DNA from: Propionibacterium sp.
GTDB taxonomy: Bacteria > Actinomycetota > Actinomycetes > Propionibacteriales > Propionibacteriaceae
Assembly (NCBI GenBank): GCA_012719335.1
Contig: JAAYAO010000270.1
Location: forward strand, 1 to 14,006
DNA: 14,006 bases
Direction: 5' to 3'
The translations under genes and the position numbers were made by a program. The notes beneath the pieces were generated by a model that was given only the letters and a program-made list of their open reading frames with translations, searched no databases and was not told the origin of the DNA. Positions 6,720 to 13,435 of the stretch are shown here, in pieces. Every line of letters starts with the position of its first letter. The stretch's first letter is position 1.

Positions 6720-7508
6720 ATGCGTGCTGAGGACTATCCCTATTTCGATGCACCCTTCCTGGCGTTCGCCCATCGCGGCGGGCCGCTGCTGCCCGAGAAC
6801 GTGGGCCGGGAGAACAGCCTGCACGCTTTCGTCCGGGCGGTCGACCTCGGCTACCGCTACCTCGAGACCGACGTCCATGCCACTGCCGACGGGGTGTTGG
6901 TCGCTTTCCACGACGACCGGCTGGACCGCGCCACCGACGGCACCGGGCTGATCGCCGACCTGCCCTGGGCCGAGGTGCAGCAGGCCCGGATCGGGGGCCT
7001 GGAACCGATCCCGACGATGGCGGAGGTCTTCGAGACCTTCCCCGGGGTGCGGTTCAACATCGACATCAAGTCCCCCACCGCAGTGCTGCCGCTGGTCGAG
7101 GCGATCGTGGCCCATCGGGCCCAGCAACGGGTCTGCGTGACCTCCTTCGGGGGTGATCGGCTGGCCGCCTTCCGTCGGCGGATGGGCACCCATGTGGCGA
7201 CCGGAATGAGCCGCTTCGAGGTGGCCCGAACCAGGTTCGTGCCCCTGCTCCCCCGGCTCGGGCCGGCTCCCGGGGTGGTGTTGCAGGTGCCGGTGCGCAG
7301 CACCATCGCCGGACGTCAGGTGCCGATCGTCACCCCCGGCCTGATCCGTACCGCACACGCCACCGGCCGGCAGGTGCACGTGTGGACGATCGACGAGCCG
7401 GACGAGATGCACCGCCTGATCGACCTGGGGGTGGACGGCCTGATCAGTGACCGGATCGATGTGCTGCGCGAGGTGTTGATCGACCGCGGTCTGTGGTGGG
7501 AAGGCTGA
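6720..7508 (+). CDS. Glycerophosphodiester phosphodiesterase (GlpQ/UgpQ family)
   Basis: This enzyme hydrolyses glycerophosphodiesters from phospholipid turnover to glycerol 3-phosphate and an alcohol. The 262-residue GDPD TIM barrel shows the family's catalytic pattern: AHRGG with His18-Arg19, ENSLHAF (31-37), ETDVH with Glu49 and Asp51, and VAFHDDRLDRATDGTG with His64. FNIDIKSP (about 113-119) and the late WTIDEPDEM and LGVDGLISDR strands complete the barrel. No signal peptide is seen, so it is probably cytoplasmic (UgpQ-like). It is the only plus-strand gene between the two minus-strand blocks and occupies the break between two loci that are separate in M. tuberculosis. It ends at a strong hairpin. 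Confidence 0.95.
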   Translation: MRAEDYPYFDAPFLAFAHRGGPLLPENVGRENSLHAFVRAVDLGYRYLETDVHATADGVLVAFHDDRLDRATDGTGLIADLPWAEVQQARIGGLEPIPTMAEVFETFPGVRFNIDIKSPTAVLPLVEAIVAHRAQQRVCVTSFGGDRLAAFRRRMGTHVATGMSRFEVARTRFVPLLPRLGPAPGVVLQVPVRSTIAGRQVPIVTPGLIRTAHATGRQVHVWTIDEPDEMHRLIDLGVDGLISDRIDVLREVLIDRGLWWEG

Positions 7509-7519
7509 GCCGGACGGCG

Positions 7520-7550
7520 GAAGGCCCGCCGCACGATGCGACGGGCCTTC
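7520..7550. terminator. Bidirectional hairpin terminator between phosphodiesterase gene and rbpA
   Basis: The arms GAAGGCCCG and CGGGCCTTC close a 13-bp stem interrupted by one C-A mismatch, with a three-base loop (7534-7536). It lies 11 nt after the phosphodiesterase stop and 15 nt after the stop of convergent rbpA, so it can serve both. There is no T-tract on either side, as is usual for many actinobacterial hairpin terminators. Confidence 0.8.
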
Positions 7551-7565
7551 GGTGAAAGGTGTGGA

Positions 7566-7913
7566 TCAGGCGGATCGGCCGAGTTGGCCCGAACGCAGCA
7601 GCTCCAGGCGTTCGGCGAGCAACTCCTCCAGTTCGGTGACCGACCGGCGTTCCAGCAGCATGTCCCAGTGGGTGCGTACCGGTTTGACTTCCTTCTCCTC
7701 CGGCAGCGACCCGTCGGTGCGTTGGGCGACGATGCCGCACCGCGGGCATTCCCATTCGGTGGGCAGGGTTGCTTCTTCGGCGAACACCAGGTCGAAGTGG
7801 TGCCCGTTGGTGCAGTCGAAACCGATCTCCCGACGCGCGGCGAACTCGATGCCCGCCTCGTCCTCGAAACTCTTGCTCCCCAAGCCCGCTCCGCGCAATG
7901 TTCGCTCAGCCAT
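7566..7913 (-). CDS. rbpA: RNA polymerase-binding protein RbpA
   Basis: RbpA is an actinobacterial general transcription factor that binds the group 1/2 sigma factor and the polymerase beta subunit and helps open promoters. The 115-residue protein starts MAERTLRGAGLGSKSFED, as in its family. A zinc-ribbon-like core (about 30-62) has Cys34, His38/His39, Cys56 and Cys59 (WECPRCG); the two C-terminal cysteines and Cys34 are intact, unlike the partly lost set in M. tuberculosis. The basic linker KEVKPVR leads to the sigma-interaction helix THWDMLLERRSVTELEELL (81-99). GGGGGAG lies 3 nt before the ATG. It follows fxsA and has its own SigR/SigH-type promoter, ending at the shared hairpin. The call is secure. 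Confidence 0.97.
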   Translation of the reverse strand: MAERTLRGAGLGSKSFEDEAGIEFAARREIGFDCTNGHHFDLVFAEEATLPTEWECPRCGIVAQRTDGSLPEEKEVKPVRTHWDMLLERRSVTELEELLAERLELLRSGQLGRSA

Positions 7914-7946
7914 GTTCTCCCCCTCGCAGGTGATCTCAGCCGTATC

Positions 7947-7972
7947 AACGCGGCAGCAACCGGATTTGTTCC
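7947..7972 (-). promoter_or_regulatory. SigR/SigH-type (thiol-stress ECF) promoter of rbpA
   Basis: On the minus strand GGAAC (7972-7968) is followed after exactly 18 bases by GTT (7949-7947), then GATACG. This matches the GGAA(C/T)-N18-GTT rule for promoters of SigR in Streptomyces and SigH/SigE in mycobacteria. The element starts one base after the fxsA stop and would give a 5' leader of about 25 nt to the rbpA ATG. From memory, Streptomyces rbpA is a SigR target. Only the match is seen; use is inferred. Confidence 0.75.
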
Positions 7973-7973
7973 C

Positions 7974-8519
7974 TCAGGGCAGTAGCCGGCCCACCACGAC
8001 GTCCCCGTCCGGGTCGTCATCGTCGCTGTCCGGCGCGGTTTCACCGGGGATCACCCCGGACCGCTCCCGGCCCCGGGAGACCTGACGTTCCATGCTCGCC
8101 CCGATCACCCGACGCACCAGGCCACGGGTGGGTGGAATCAGCAGGACCAACCCCAGCACGTCCGACAACAACCCCGGGACGAGCAACAGCAGAGCACCGA
8201 GCACCACCAGGGAGCCGTCGAGCAGTTCCCGGCTCGGCATCCGGCCCTCGCGCAGCGCCGCCATCAGCGAACGCCACGCCTTGGTGCCCTCCCGCAACAC
8301 CAGGAACAGCCCGAGCAGGCTGGTGGCCAACACCACCACGACGGTGGCGAGCACACCGATCCAGCGGCCGACCAGCACCAGGGTCAACACCTCGGCCAGC
8401 GGCACCGCGACCAACACCACCGGGATCAGGGCACGCATCCCCCAGCCGCCGCTGCGGCGGGTTGGGGTGGTGCCGATCTGGACACGCGGGTGCTCCGGAC
8501 GGGTGGGATCGGGGGTCAT
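7974..8519 (-). CDS. fxsA: FxsA family membrane protein
   Basis: FxsA proteins are small cytoplasmic-membrane proteins first named for suppressing F-plasmid exclusion of phage T7; their general role is unknown. The 181-residue protein has a soluble N-terminus (about 1-27), the typical MRALIPVVLVAVPLAEV block (28-44, with the conserved Pro-Leu-Ala-Glu), and membrane segments at about 30-50, 53-76 and 104-130. LVPGLLSDVLGLVLLIPPTR (113-132) is the other hallmark. The tail is acidic (DSDDDD) and ends GDVVVGRLLP. The ATG at 8519 has AGGAG six bases upstream; an open frame reaching 18 codons higher and an internal Met28 are alternatives. It sits between ppm and rbpA, an arrangement similar to that of M. 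tuberculosis. Confidence 0.93.
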   Translation of the reverse strand: MTPDPTRPEHPRVQIGTTPTRRSGGWGMRALIPVVLVAVPLAEVLTLVLVGRWIGVLATVVVVLATSLLGLFLVLREGTKAWRSLMAALREGRMPSRELLDGSLVVLGALLLLVPGLLSDVLGLVLLIPPTRGLVRRVIGASMERQVSRGRERSGVIPGETAPDSDDDDPDGDVVVGRLLP

Positions 8520-8560
8520 CGGTTCTCCTGTGCCTCGACGAGGATCACTCCAGTGTGCCA

Positions 8561-8595
8561 GCCGGGCCCGCACCGACGAACGATCCGGGCCCGGC
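8561..8595. terminator. GC-rich hairpin between ppm and fxsA
   Basis: GCCGGGCCCG (8561-8570) and CGGGCCCGGC (8586-8595) form a perfect 10-bp stem with a 15-nt loop. It lies about 42 nt beyond the ppm stop and about 41 nt before the fxsA start on the minus strand. No T-run follows. It may end the hotdog-lnt-ppm transcript or lower read-through into fxsA. Each arm is itself nearly palindromic, so a protein-binding site cannot be excluded. Confidence 0.6.
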
Positions 8596-8637
8596 CGGGG
8601 TGGATCTTCCCGACGAGATCGCCGTGACGTGCTGCGG

Positions 8638-9447
8638 TCAGCTCCGGCCGGTGGTGACGCCCTTGCGGGTGACCCGGCCCACCAGGCGGCGCAGTTGGCC
8701 GATCCGGTGGTCGATCCCCCACAAGGTGGTGCGGATCAGGGCTTCGATCACGATCGAGCGGCTCATCTTGGAGTCGCCCCGTTCTCGTTCGACGAAGGTG
8801 ATCGGCACCTCCTCGACGGTGCAACCGGCCTTCAGCGCCCGCCAGGTGAGGTCCACCTGGAAGCAGTAGCCGGCCGAGGCGACCTCGTCGAGGTTGATCG
8901 CCCGCAGGGTGTCGGCCTTGAAGGCGTTGAACCCGCCGGTGGCGTCCTTGATCGGGATGCCCAGCATCAACTGGGTCCAGAAGTTGCCGCCCTTGGACAG
9001 CACCTCCCGCGACTTGGGCCAGTTCACGATCCGTCCGCCGCGCACCCAGCGCGACCCCTTCACCATGTCGGCGCCGTTGGCCAGGGCGTCCAGCAGCCGG
9101 TGCAGTTCTTCCGGCTGGTGGGAGCCGTCGGCGTCGTGTTCGATCAGCACGTCGTAACCGTTGTCCAGGCCCCAGTGGAAGCTGTCCAGGTATGCCGCGC
9201 CGAGGCCTTCCTTGCCGCGGCGGTGGTTCACGTGCACGTGATCGTCGTCGGCGGCGAGCCGGTCGGCGATCGCGCCGGTGCCGTCGGGTGAGTTGTCGTC
9301 GGCGATCAGCACGTGCACGTCGGGTTCGGCCTTGCGGATCCGTCCGACGATCGATTCGATGTTCTGGGCCTCGTTGTAGGTGGGGATGACCACCAGAACC
9401 CGGCCCACACCGTTGTCGGTGGCATCGGCGAACTCTGCACTACTCAC
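8638..9447 (-). CDS. ppm1: Polyprenol-phosphate mannosyltransferase (GT2, Ppm1 catalytic domain type)
   Basis: This GT2 enzyme transfers mannose from GDP-mannose to polyprenyl phosphate, making the donor for extracytoplasmic mannosylation of lipoglycans and proteins. The 269-residue protein shows VLVVIPTYNEAQNIESIV (about 17-34), IADDNSPDGTG (48-58), RRGKEGLGAAYLDSF (76-90) and the metal-binding EHDADGSHQPEE (103-114). It continues with KDATGGFNAFK (167-177) and the late SGYxFQVDLTWRALKAG-like and ERERGDSKMS motifs. It lacks membrane helices and is a stand-alone catalytic domain. Its GTG start overlaps the lnt stop as GTGA. In M. tuberculosis the two activities are fused in Ppm1; in corynebacteria, as I recall, they are separate genes as here. 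Co-translation with lnt suggests it still works beside that membrane protein. Confidence 0.95.
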   Translation of the reverse strand: MSSAEFADATDNGVGRVLVVIPTYNEAQNIESIVGRIRKAEPDVHVLIADDNSPDGTGAIADRLAADDDHVHVNHRRGKEGLGAAYLDSFHWGLDNGYDVLIEHDADGSHQPEELHRLLDALANGADMVKGSRWVRGGRIVNWPKSREVLSKGGNFWTQLMLGIPIKDATGGFNAFKADTLRAINLDEVASAGYCFQVDLTWRALKAGCTVEEVPITFVERERGDSKMSRSIVIEALIRTTLWGIDHRIGQLRRLVGRVTRKGVTTGRS

Positions 9448-11066
9448 TGTTTGTCCGTTTCTGGGTTGACGCTGGCTTGGGAACCATCATGCTCGCCGCC
9501 GGCAACCGGACGCCACCGGGGCCCGAGGACCGGCCCGGCGACGGCCGCGGCCAGGCCGAGCACCATCAGGATGACCGACACCGGGCCGGCCAGCCACCGG
9601 GCCGGGGTCCGCACCGGCCCGCTGTGCATCTCGTAGACCCGGTGGGCGGCGGTGAACTCCTCGGTACGGTCGAGCACCCGTCCGCGCGGATCGATCAGCC
9701 CCGACACCCCCGAGGTGGTGCTCACCGCAATCTCACGGCGGCCCTCCATCGCCCGGGCCCGGGTGATCGCGAACTGCTGTTCGATCTGGCCGGAGTAGCC
9801 GTACATGGCGTTGTTCGACTGCACCACCACGATGTCGGGGTCACCGCCGAACATGGTGGCGACGGTGTCGTCGTAGGCCAGTTCGTAACACAGCACGTCA
9901 CCGATCACCAGGTGTCGCCCGTCGTTCAACTGCCCGCGCAACAAGCCCGGTTCGGTGCCGGGCACCGACTGTTTGCCGACCGCCGACAACATCGGCACCA
10001 GGGGCAGGAAGAAGTCACGCATCGGGATCCATTCACCGAACGGCACCAGATCCTGTTTGTCGTAGCGGTCGACGATGCCGTCCTCGGGGTCCCACCACAA
10101 CACGGTGGTCTGCCGCTCCCCGTCACCGGGGCCGTCCATCACCGCGCCGACCAGCACCGGCAGCCCGGTCACCTCGGTCGCGGCCTCGACCGTGGCCCGG
10201 GTGCGGGCGTCCCGGGTCGGGTCGGCATCGGTGGAACTCTCCGGCCAGACGACCAGATCGGGCATCGGGACGCGGCCGGCGTGGGCGTGCGCCATCAAGG
10301 TGGTGGTTTCGGCCAGATGGTTGTTCGGCATCGACCGGGCCCGGCCCATCGAGTTCACCCCGACCCCGAAGACGTTGCCCTGCACCACCGCGACGTTGAC
10401 CCGCTCGTCCCCCGGTGGTGGTTGGGGGGCCCACCCGCGCAGCCCCTGGCCCACCCCGAGTACGGCCACCGCGGCGACCAACGCGGGGACGGCGACCACC
10501 GGCCGCGACGGGGCGCGGCGCAGCAGCCACAGCAGGCCGGTGCCGGTCAGGATGATCAGGAAACCGACCCCGGCGACCCCGAGAATCGGCAACCAGCCAC
10601 CGTAGGGCGAATCGACGCTGGTGAAGCCCAGCCGCATCCAGGGGAAACCACCCCACGGTTGCCGCGAGAACCAGAACTCACAGGCCGACCAGGCCATCGC
10701 CAGCCACAGCGGCCAGCCGGGCAGGCCCCGATGGGCCGCGGCCCGGCCCAGCGCCACCCGGGGCTGGATCATCGTGGACGCCATCCCGAGCAGGGCGAAG
10801 AAGCAGGCCTCCAGGGCGACCACCCCGATCAGGGCGGGGGCGGTGAACACCGCCAGCCATTCGATGCCCAGGGCCCACAGGCCCGCCCCGTAGGCGAAAC
10901 CGGTCAGGGCCGCCATCGGCAGCCGTACCTGACTGGTCAGGGCGGCGAACAGGGCGACGGTGAAGGGGGCGACGAACCACAGGGCGAACGGTTCGAAGGC
11001 GACCGCGGTGAGCACACCGGCAGCGGCCGCAGCGGCGATCCGCAACGGCCCCGGGAGCCCGATCAC
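9444..11066 (-). CDS. lnt: Apolipoprotein N-acyltransferase
   Basis: Lnt adds the third acyl chain to the N-terminal cysteine of lipoproteins in the cytoplasmic membrane. The 540-residue protein has about six N-terminal hydrophobic segments (about 10-210), including WSACEFWFSRQPWGGFPWMRLG (126-147), then a nitrilase-like domain (about 222-480) and a last helix (about 493-513). The catalytic residues fit the family: Glu276 in VVWPESSTD, Lys337 in YDKQDLVPFGEW, and Cys393 in GDVLCYELAY. VVVQSNNAMYG and REIAVSTTSGVSGLIDPRG complete the fold. Both ends overlap neighbours by 4 nt (GTGA): its GTG start with the hotdog gene and its stop with ppm. The C-terminal 25 residues are polar and not typical of the catalytic core. 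Confidence 0.96.
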   Translation of the reverse strand: MIGLPGPLRIAAAAAAGVLTAVAFEPFALWFVAPFTVALFAALTSQVRLPMAALTGFAYGAGLWALGIEWLAVFTAPALIGVVALEACFFALLGMASTMIQPRVALGRAAAHRGLPGWPLWLAMAWSACEFWFSRQPWGGFPWMRLGFTSVDSPYGGWLPILGVAGVGFLIILTGTGLLWLLRRAPSRPVVAVPALVAAVAVLGVGQGLRGWAPQPPPGDERVNVAVVQGNVFGVGVNSMGRARSMPNNHLAETTTLMAHAHAGRVPMPDLVVWPESSTDADPTRDARTRATVEAATEVTGLPVLVGAVMDGPGDGERQTTVLWWDPEDGIVDRYDKQDLVPFGEWIPMRDFFLPLVPMLSAVGKQSVPGTEPGLLRGQLNDGRHLVIGDVLCYELAYDDTVATMFGGDPDIVVVQSNNAMYGYSGQIEQQFAITRARAMEGRREIAVSTTSGVSGLIDPRGRVLDRTEEFTAAHRVYEMHSGPVRTPARWLAGPVSVILMVLGLAAAVAGPVLGPRWRPVAGGEHDGSQASVNPETDKQ

Positions 11067-11578
11067 TCGATCTCGGCGGCCGGGTCCGGGCGTTCCTCAC
11101 GACGGCGGCGGCCCCAGCCGGGCCACCGTTCACCGGCCTCCGGTTGGGGCCAGTAGGTCTTCTGCCGTTCCACCGGCACCACCGCGGTTCCCACCGCCCG
11201 GGCCACCACCAGGGGTTCGTCCAGTACCACCGCGGCGGTGCTGCGAATCTGGGCGTCGTCCTCGAGCCGGGCCCGGCTGCGGCACAACACCCGGGCCTCG
11301 AACTGCATCTCGCGGCTGGTGTTGCCCACCCGGATCAGCTTGCCCTCGACCTCGAGCACATCACCGGGGTGTACCGGCGCGGTGAAGTCGACCTCGGAGT
11401 ATCCGACGAACTGCCCCTCGTCACCGTCGGTGCGGATGCAGATCTCGGCGGTGACCTGACCGAACAGGCCCATCAGGAACGAGCCGTCGACCATGCCCCC
11501 GAGGAAGAAGGCATCGCGATGGCCCACATAGCGTTTGTGGGTCACCGTCAATCCCAGTTGGGACTCGGCGTTCGACAT
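11063..11578 (-). CDS. Hotdog-fold protein, 3-aminobutyryl-CoA / beta-alanyl-CoA ammonia-lyase-like (Kal)
   Basis: A 171-residue single hotdog domain. GGMVDGSFLMGLFGQVTAE (27-45), CIRTDGDEGQFVGYSEVDF (47-65), APVHPGDVLEVEG (67-79) and VGNTSREMQFEARV (84-97) align, from memory, with the clostridial 3-aminobutyryl-CoA and beta-alanyl-CoA ammonia lyases, which add or remove ammonia at C3 of acyl-CoA esters in lysine or beta-alanine fermentation. The residues from about 145 on (a basic GWGRRRREERPD tail) are an extension. No other lysine-fermentation gene (kamD/E, kdd, kce) is in the window, so the substrate is open; a related thioesterase or dehydratase role is possible. AGGAGG lies 4 nt before the ATG. 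It heads a co-translated group with lnt and ppm. Confidence 0.8.
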   Translation of the reverse strand: MSNAESQLGLTVTHKRYVGHRDAFFLGGMVDGSFLMGLFGQVTAEICIRTDGDEGQFVGYSEVDFTAPVHPGDVLEVEGKLIRVGNTSREMQFEARVLCRSRARLEDDAQIRSTAAVVLDEPLVVARAVGTAVVPVERQKTYWPQPEAGERWPGWGRRRREERPDPAAEIE

Positions 11579-11640
11579 GGTGCCTCCTGACTGATCCGCG
11601 TGCGGCAGTGCTCAGTGTACTGGCCCTGCCCGACGGCTGT

Positions 11641-11655
11641 TGTGGATTCACCACA
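11641..11655. promoter_or_regulatory. Short inverted repeat in the divergent hotdog/exonuclease gap
   Basis: TGTGG-ATTCA-CCACA is a 5-bp perfect inverted repeat with a 5-nt spacer, 18 bases before the exonuclease GTG and 63 bases before the hotdog ATG. On the minus strand TACACT (11615-11620), downstream of it, could be a -10 box for the hotdog operon. The inverted repeat could be an operator or part of a promoter. It is short enough to be chance. Confidence 0.25.
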
Positions 11656-11672
11656 CCTGACACCATGGGGCG

Positions 11673-12611
11673 GTGACCGAATCCCGGCTGATGCTGCTCG
11701 ACACCGCTTCGTTGTACTTCCGAGCCTTCCACGGCCTGCCCGACACGCTGCGCTCCCCCGACGGGCGGCCGGTCAACGCGGTGCGGGGGTTGCTCGATTT
11801 CATCGCCCGGCTGGTCACCGACCATCGGCCCACCCATCTGGCCTGTTGTTGGGACGATGCCTGGCGGCCGGCATGGCGGGTGGCCTTGTTGGACTCCTAC
11901 AAAACCCACCGGGTGGACGCCGAGGCCGGGCCGGACGCCGAGGAGGCACCCGATGCGCTGAACGCCCAAGTGCCGATGATCCGGGCCGTGCTGGACGCCC
12001 TGGGGTTGCCGATCGTCGGGGTGGCCGACCACGAGGCCGATGATGTGATCGGATCCCTCGCCGCACAGGTGGCGGCCACCGGGGCGGCTGCGGTGGATGT
12101 GGTCACCGGTGACCGGGACCTGTTCCAGCTCGTCGATGACGACGCGCGGGTGCGGGTGATCTATGTCGGACGCGGCATCAGCCGGGCCGAACTGGTCGAC
12201 CGGGCCTGGGTGCGGCAGTCCTACGGCATCGAACCAGGGGCCTATGTCGACTTCAGTGTGCTGCGCGGCGACCCGTCCGACGGTATTCCCGGCGTCCCCG
12301 GAATCGGGGTGAAGACCGCCGCAGCCCTGCTCACCGCACACGGATCGCTCGACGGCATCCTGGCCGCGGCGAGTCGTGCCGACGGCGGCGTCGCCCCCGG
12401 GGTGCGCGCGAAACTCGCGGCCGCGATCGACTATCTGGCCGTCGCCGGCGATGTGGTGCGGGTGGTGCCGGATCTGGCCGTGCCCGACCTCGACGCGTTG
12501 GTGCTGCCGTCGGCCCCGTCCGATGAGGCCGAGTTCACCCGGCTCACCACCGAGTACGGCCTGGGTGGCAGCGCCGAACGGGTCCGCAAGGCGCTGCAGC
12601 ACGAGGCGTGA
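11673..12611 (+). CDS. Stand-alone 5'-3' exonuclease / flap endonuclease (FEN-like)
   Basis: This is the 312-residue PIN/FEN nuclease, like the 5' nuclease domain of DNA polymerase I but without a polymerase; M. tuberculosis Rv2090 is similar. It would remove 5' flaps and RNA primers in replication and repair. Metal-binding acidic residues are in place: Asp10 (LMLLDTASLYFRAFHG), Asp61-Asp62 (CCWDDAWRPAWR), Glu121, Asp123 and Asp124 (DHEADDVIG), Asp147 and Asp149 (VTGDRDLFQLVDD), and Asp200/Asp203 (RGDPSDGIPG). The helix-hairpin-helix GVPGIGVKTAAALL (207-220) binds DNA. The GTG start at 11673 is preceded only by GGGG at 3 nt spacing, and the ATG at 11665 is out of frame. It is transcribed away from the hotdog-lnt-ppm group and seems to be a single-gene unit. 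Confidence 0.94.
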   Translation: MTESRLMLLDTASLYFRAFHGLPDTLRSPDGRPVNAVRGLLDFIARLVTDHRPTHLACCWDDAWRPAWRVALLDSYKTHRVDAEAGPDAEEAPDALNAQVPMIRAVLDALGLPIVGVADHEADDVIGSLAAQVAATGAAAVDVVTGDRDLFQLVDDDARVRVIYVGRGISRAELVDRAWVRQSYGIEPGAYVDFSVLRGDPSDGIPGVPGIGVKTAAALLTAHGSLDGILAAASRADGGVAPGVRAKLAAAIDYLAVAGDVVRVVPDLAVPDLDALVLPSAPSDEAEFTRLTTEYGLGGSAERVRKALQHEA

Positions 12612-12624
12612 CCGGCTCGTCCCG

Positions 12625-12640
12625 GTTACCGGCCGGTAAC
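12625..12640. promoter_or_regulatory. Perfect 16-bp palindrome, likely operator
   Basis: GTTACCGGCCGGTAAC is its own reverse complement over all 16 bases. It starts 13 bases after the exonuclease stop and 128 bases before the start of the 82-residue ORF. With no loop and no T-run it looks more like a dimeric-regulator site than a terminator. The ACCGG-CCGGT core resembles sites of TetR-type regulators in general. No such regulator is in the window. Confidence 0.5.
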
Positions 12641-12767
12641 GAAAGAGGAAGCTGAGATCCTTGTGTTCCTAAGCACCTTCAATGGTTTTCTGTCGCAAAG
12701 ACGGTCACAATGAGGTAACGGTCGCCGCATTCCGGCAGCTGACCCCTTGTATTGGAGGTGATCGGCG

Positions 12768-13016
12768 ATGGAGAACTCGTTCATTGCATTCGCGGGTCGC
12801 CCGTGGGATGTCGCAGATGCCACTCATCCCTCCAGATTCGTGGGTGAGTTCACGACATTCGACGAGGCGCTCGTTGCCTACCCGTCGGTGCGTTTCGTGG
12901 AGCTGCCCACGCGTTCCGGCCGCCGCCGTTGGCGCGGCCAGGGCCCGCAACCCGGCTTCATCGTCCAGCTCGAGCAGGTACACGCCGAGCTCAACGTGTG
13001 GAGCCGAATCGCCTGA
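12768..13016 (+). CDS. Unrecognised 82-residue protein
   Basis: I do not recognise this protein. The ATG has GGAGGTGATC, a near-perfect match to the 16S anti-Shine-Dalgarno sequence, with nine bases between GGAGG and the start. An in-frame TGA lies six bases before the ATG, so the start is fixed. The sequence begins MENSFIAFAGRPWDVADA, has FTTFDEALVAYPSVRFVEL in the middle, then a basic patch RSGRRRWRGQ (49-58), and ends LNVWSRIA. There is no signal peptide, membrane segment or cysteine. The first 35 codons use more A/T-ending triplets (ATT, GCA, ACA, AGA) than the housekeeping genes here, which suggests relaxed selection or recent arrival. A leader of about 150 nt with a 16-bp palindrome lies upstream, and a hairpin follows the stop. 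Confidence 0.75.
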   Translation: MENSFIAFAGRPWDVADATHPSRFVGEFTTFDEALVAYPSVRFVELPTRSGRRRWRGQGPQPGFIVQLEQVHAELNVWSRIA

Positions 13017-13018
13017 CC

Positions 13019-13039
13019 CGGTGCGTCGATCACGCACCG
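13019..13039. terminator. Hairpin after the 82-residue ORF
   Basis: CGGTGCGT (13019-13026) and ACGCACCG (13032-13039) form a perfect 8-bp stem with a 5-nt loop (CGATC), starting two bases after the stop codon. No T-tract follows. Its position argues for a terminator or 3' stabiliser of the small gene. Confidence 0.6.
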
Positions 13040-13123
13040 CAGCCACCCTCCCGACACGCCACCGCGAGTCGGGTGATGCCCGGACGACACCGGCAGGTCA
13101 CCGGATCGTCACGCAAAAATCCC

Positions 13124-13153
13124 CTGACAACAGCGCGTCCTCTCCCATACGCT
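13124..13153 (+). promoter_or_regulatory. Probable SigA promoter for the leader ORF and HNH gene
   Basis: CTGACA (13124-13129), five of six against TTGACA, is followed after 18 bases by TACGCT (13148-13153), which fits the actinobacterial TANNNT -10 form. Transcription would start near 13160, about 48 nt before the leader ORF ATG. The AAAAAT run at 13115-13120, just upstream of the -35, is A-rich against the local GC background. Confidence 0.5.
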
Positions 13154-13207
13154 GACGCTGGCAGATCCACACTGTTGCCGTAGCACGATGCCGGGAGGAG
13201 GTCACCC

Positions 13208-13435
13208 ATGTCGAATCGAGTGTTCGGTGCCCATCGGGGCACGCTCGCCCAGCGCGGCGAGATGTGCGGTGGGCCGCGGCCGGAGCTGTGGCGTCGCAGC
13301 GCGATCGACGGGTGTCCAGCCGGTGGCGGCAGGAGTGTTCCTGTGCCGTCGTCCCTGGGCCGTCCCGCGTGCGCGCGTGGCGGCTCTTGTGTTTCCGGGC
13401 CGAAGCGGCGCGGGTGGACGAGGGGGAGACGATGA
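13208..13435 (+). CDS. Possible 75-residue leader or small protein coupled to the HNH gene
   Basis: I do not recognise this protein. Two facts support translation. GGGAGGAGG lies six bases before the ATG, and the TGA stop overlaps the HNH start as ATGA. The N-terminal half (MSNRVFGAHRGTLAQRGEM, then CGGPRPELWRRSAIDG) has codon use like real genes. The second half is Gly/Arg/Pro/Ser-rich and ends with rare AGG and AGA codons. It contains four cysteines, at about 20, 36, 57 and 62, without a clear motif. It may be a small protein, a translated leader that tunes HNH synthesis, or chance. An in-frame N-terminal extension of the HNH gene from 13264 competes for the same DNA, but it lacks a ribosome site and family similarity. 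Confidence 0.45.
   Translation: MSNRVFGAHRGTLAQRGEMCGGPRPELWRRSAIDGCPAGGGRSVPVPSSLGRPACARGGSCVSGPKRRGWTRGRR

Noticed and set aside
9477..11156. 559-codon plus-strand open frame opposite lnt
   Set aside because: It is a shadow of lnt: low-complexity Gly/His/Pro/Arg/Gln sequence and no domain, while the opposite strand has the full Lnt catalytic triad.
11421..12602. 393-codon minus-strand open frame opposite the exonuclease
   Set aside because: The plus strand encodes an intact FEN-type nuclease with all metal ligands. The minus frame is His/Gly/Gln/Arg-rich shadow sequence.
13264..13431. N-terminal extension of the HNH nuclease
   Set aside because: The frame is open, but it has no ribosome site, is Arg/Ala/Ser-rich, and the family begins at the ATG at 13432 with MSAVLVLN.
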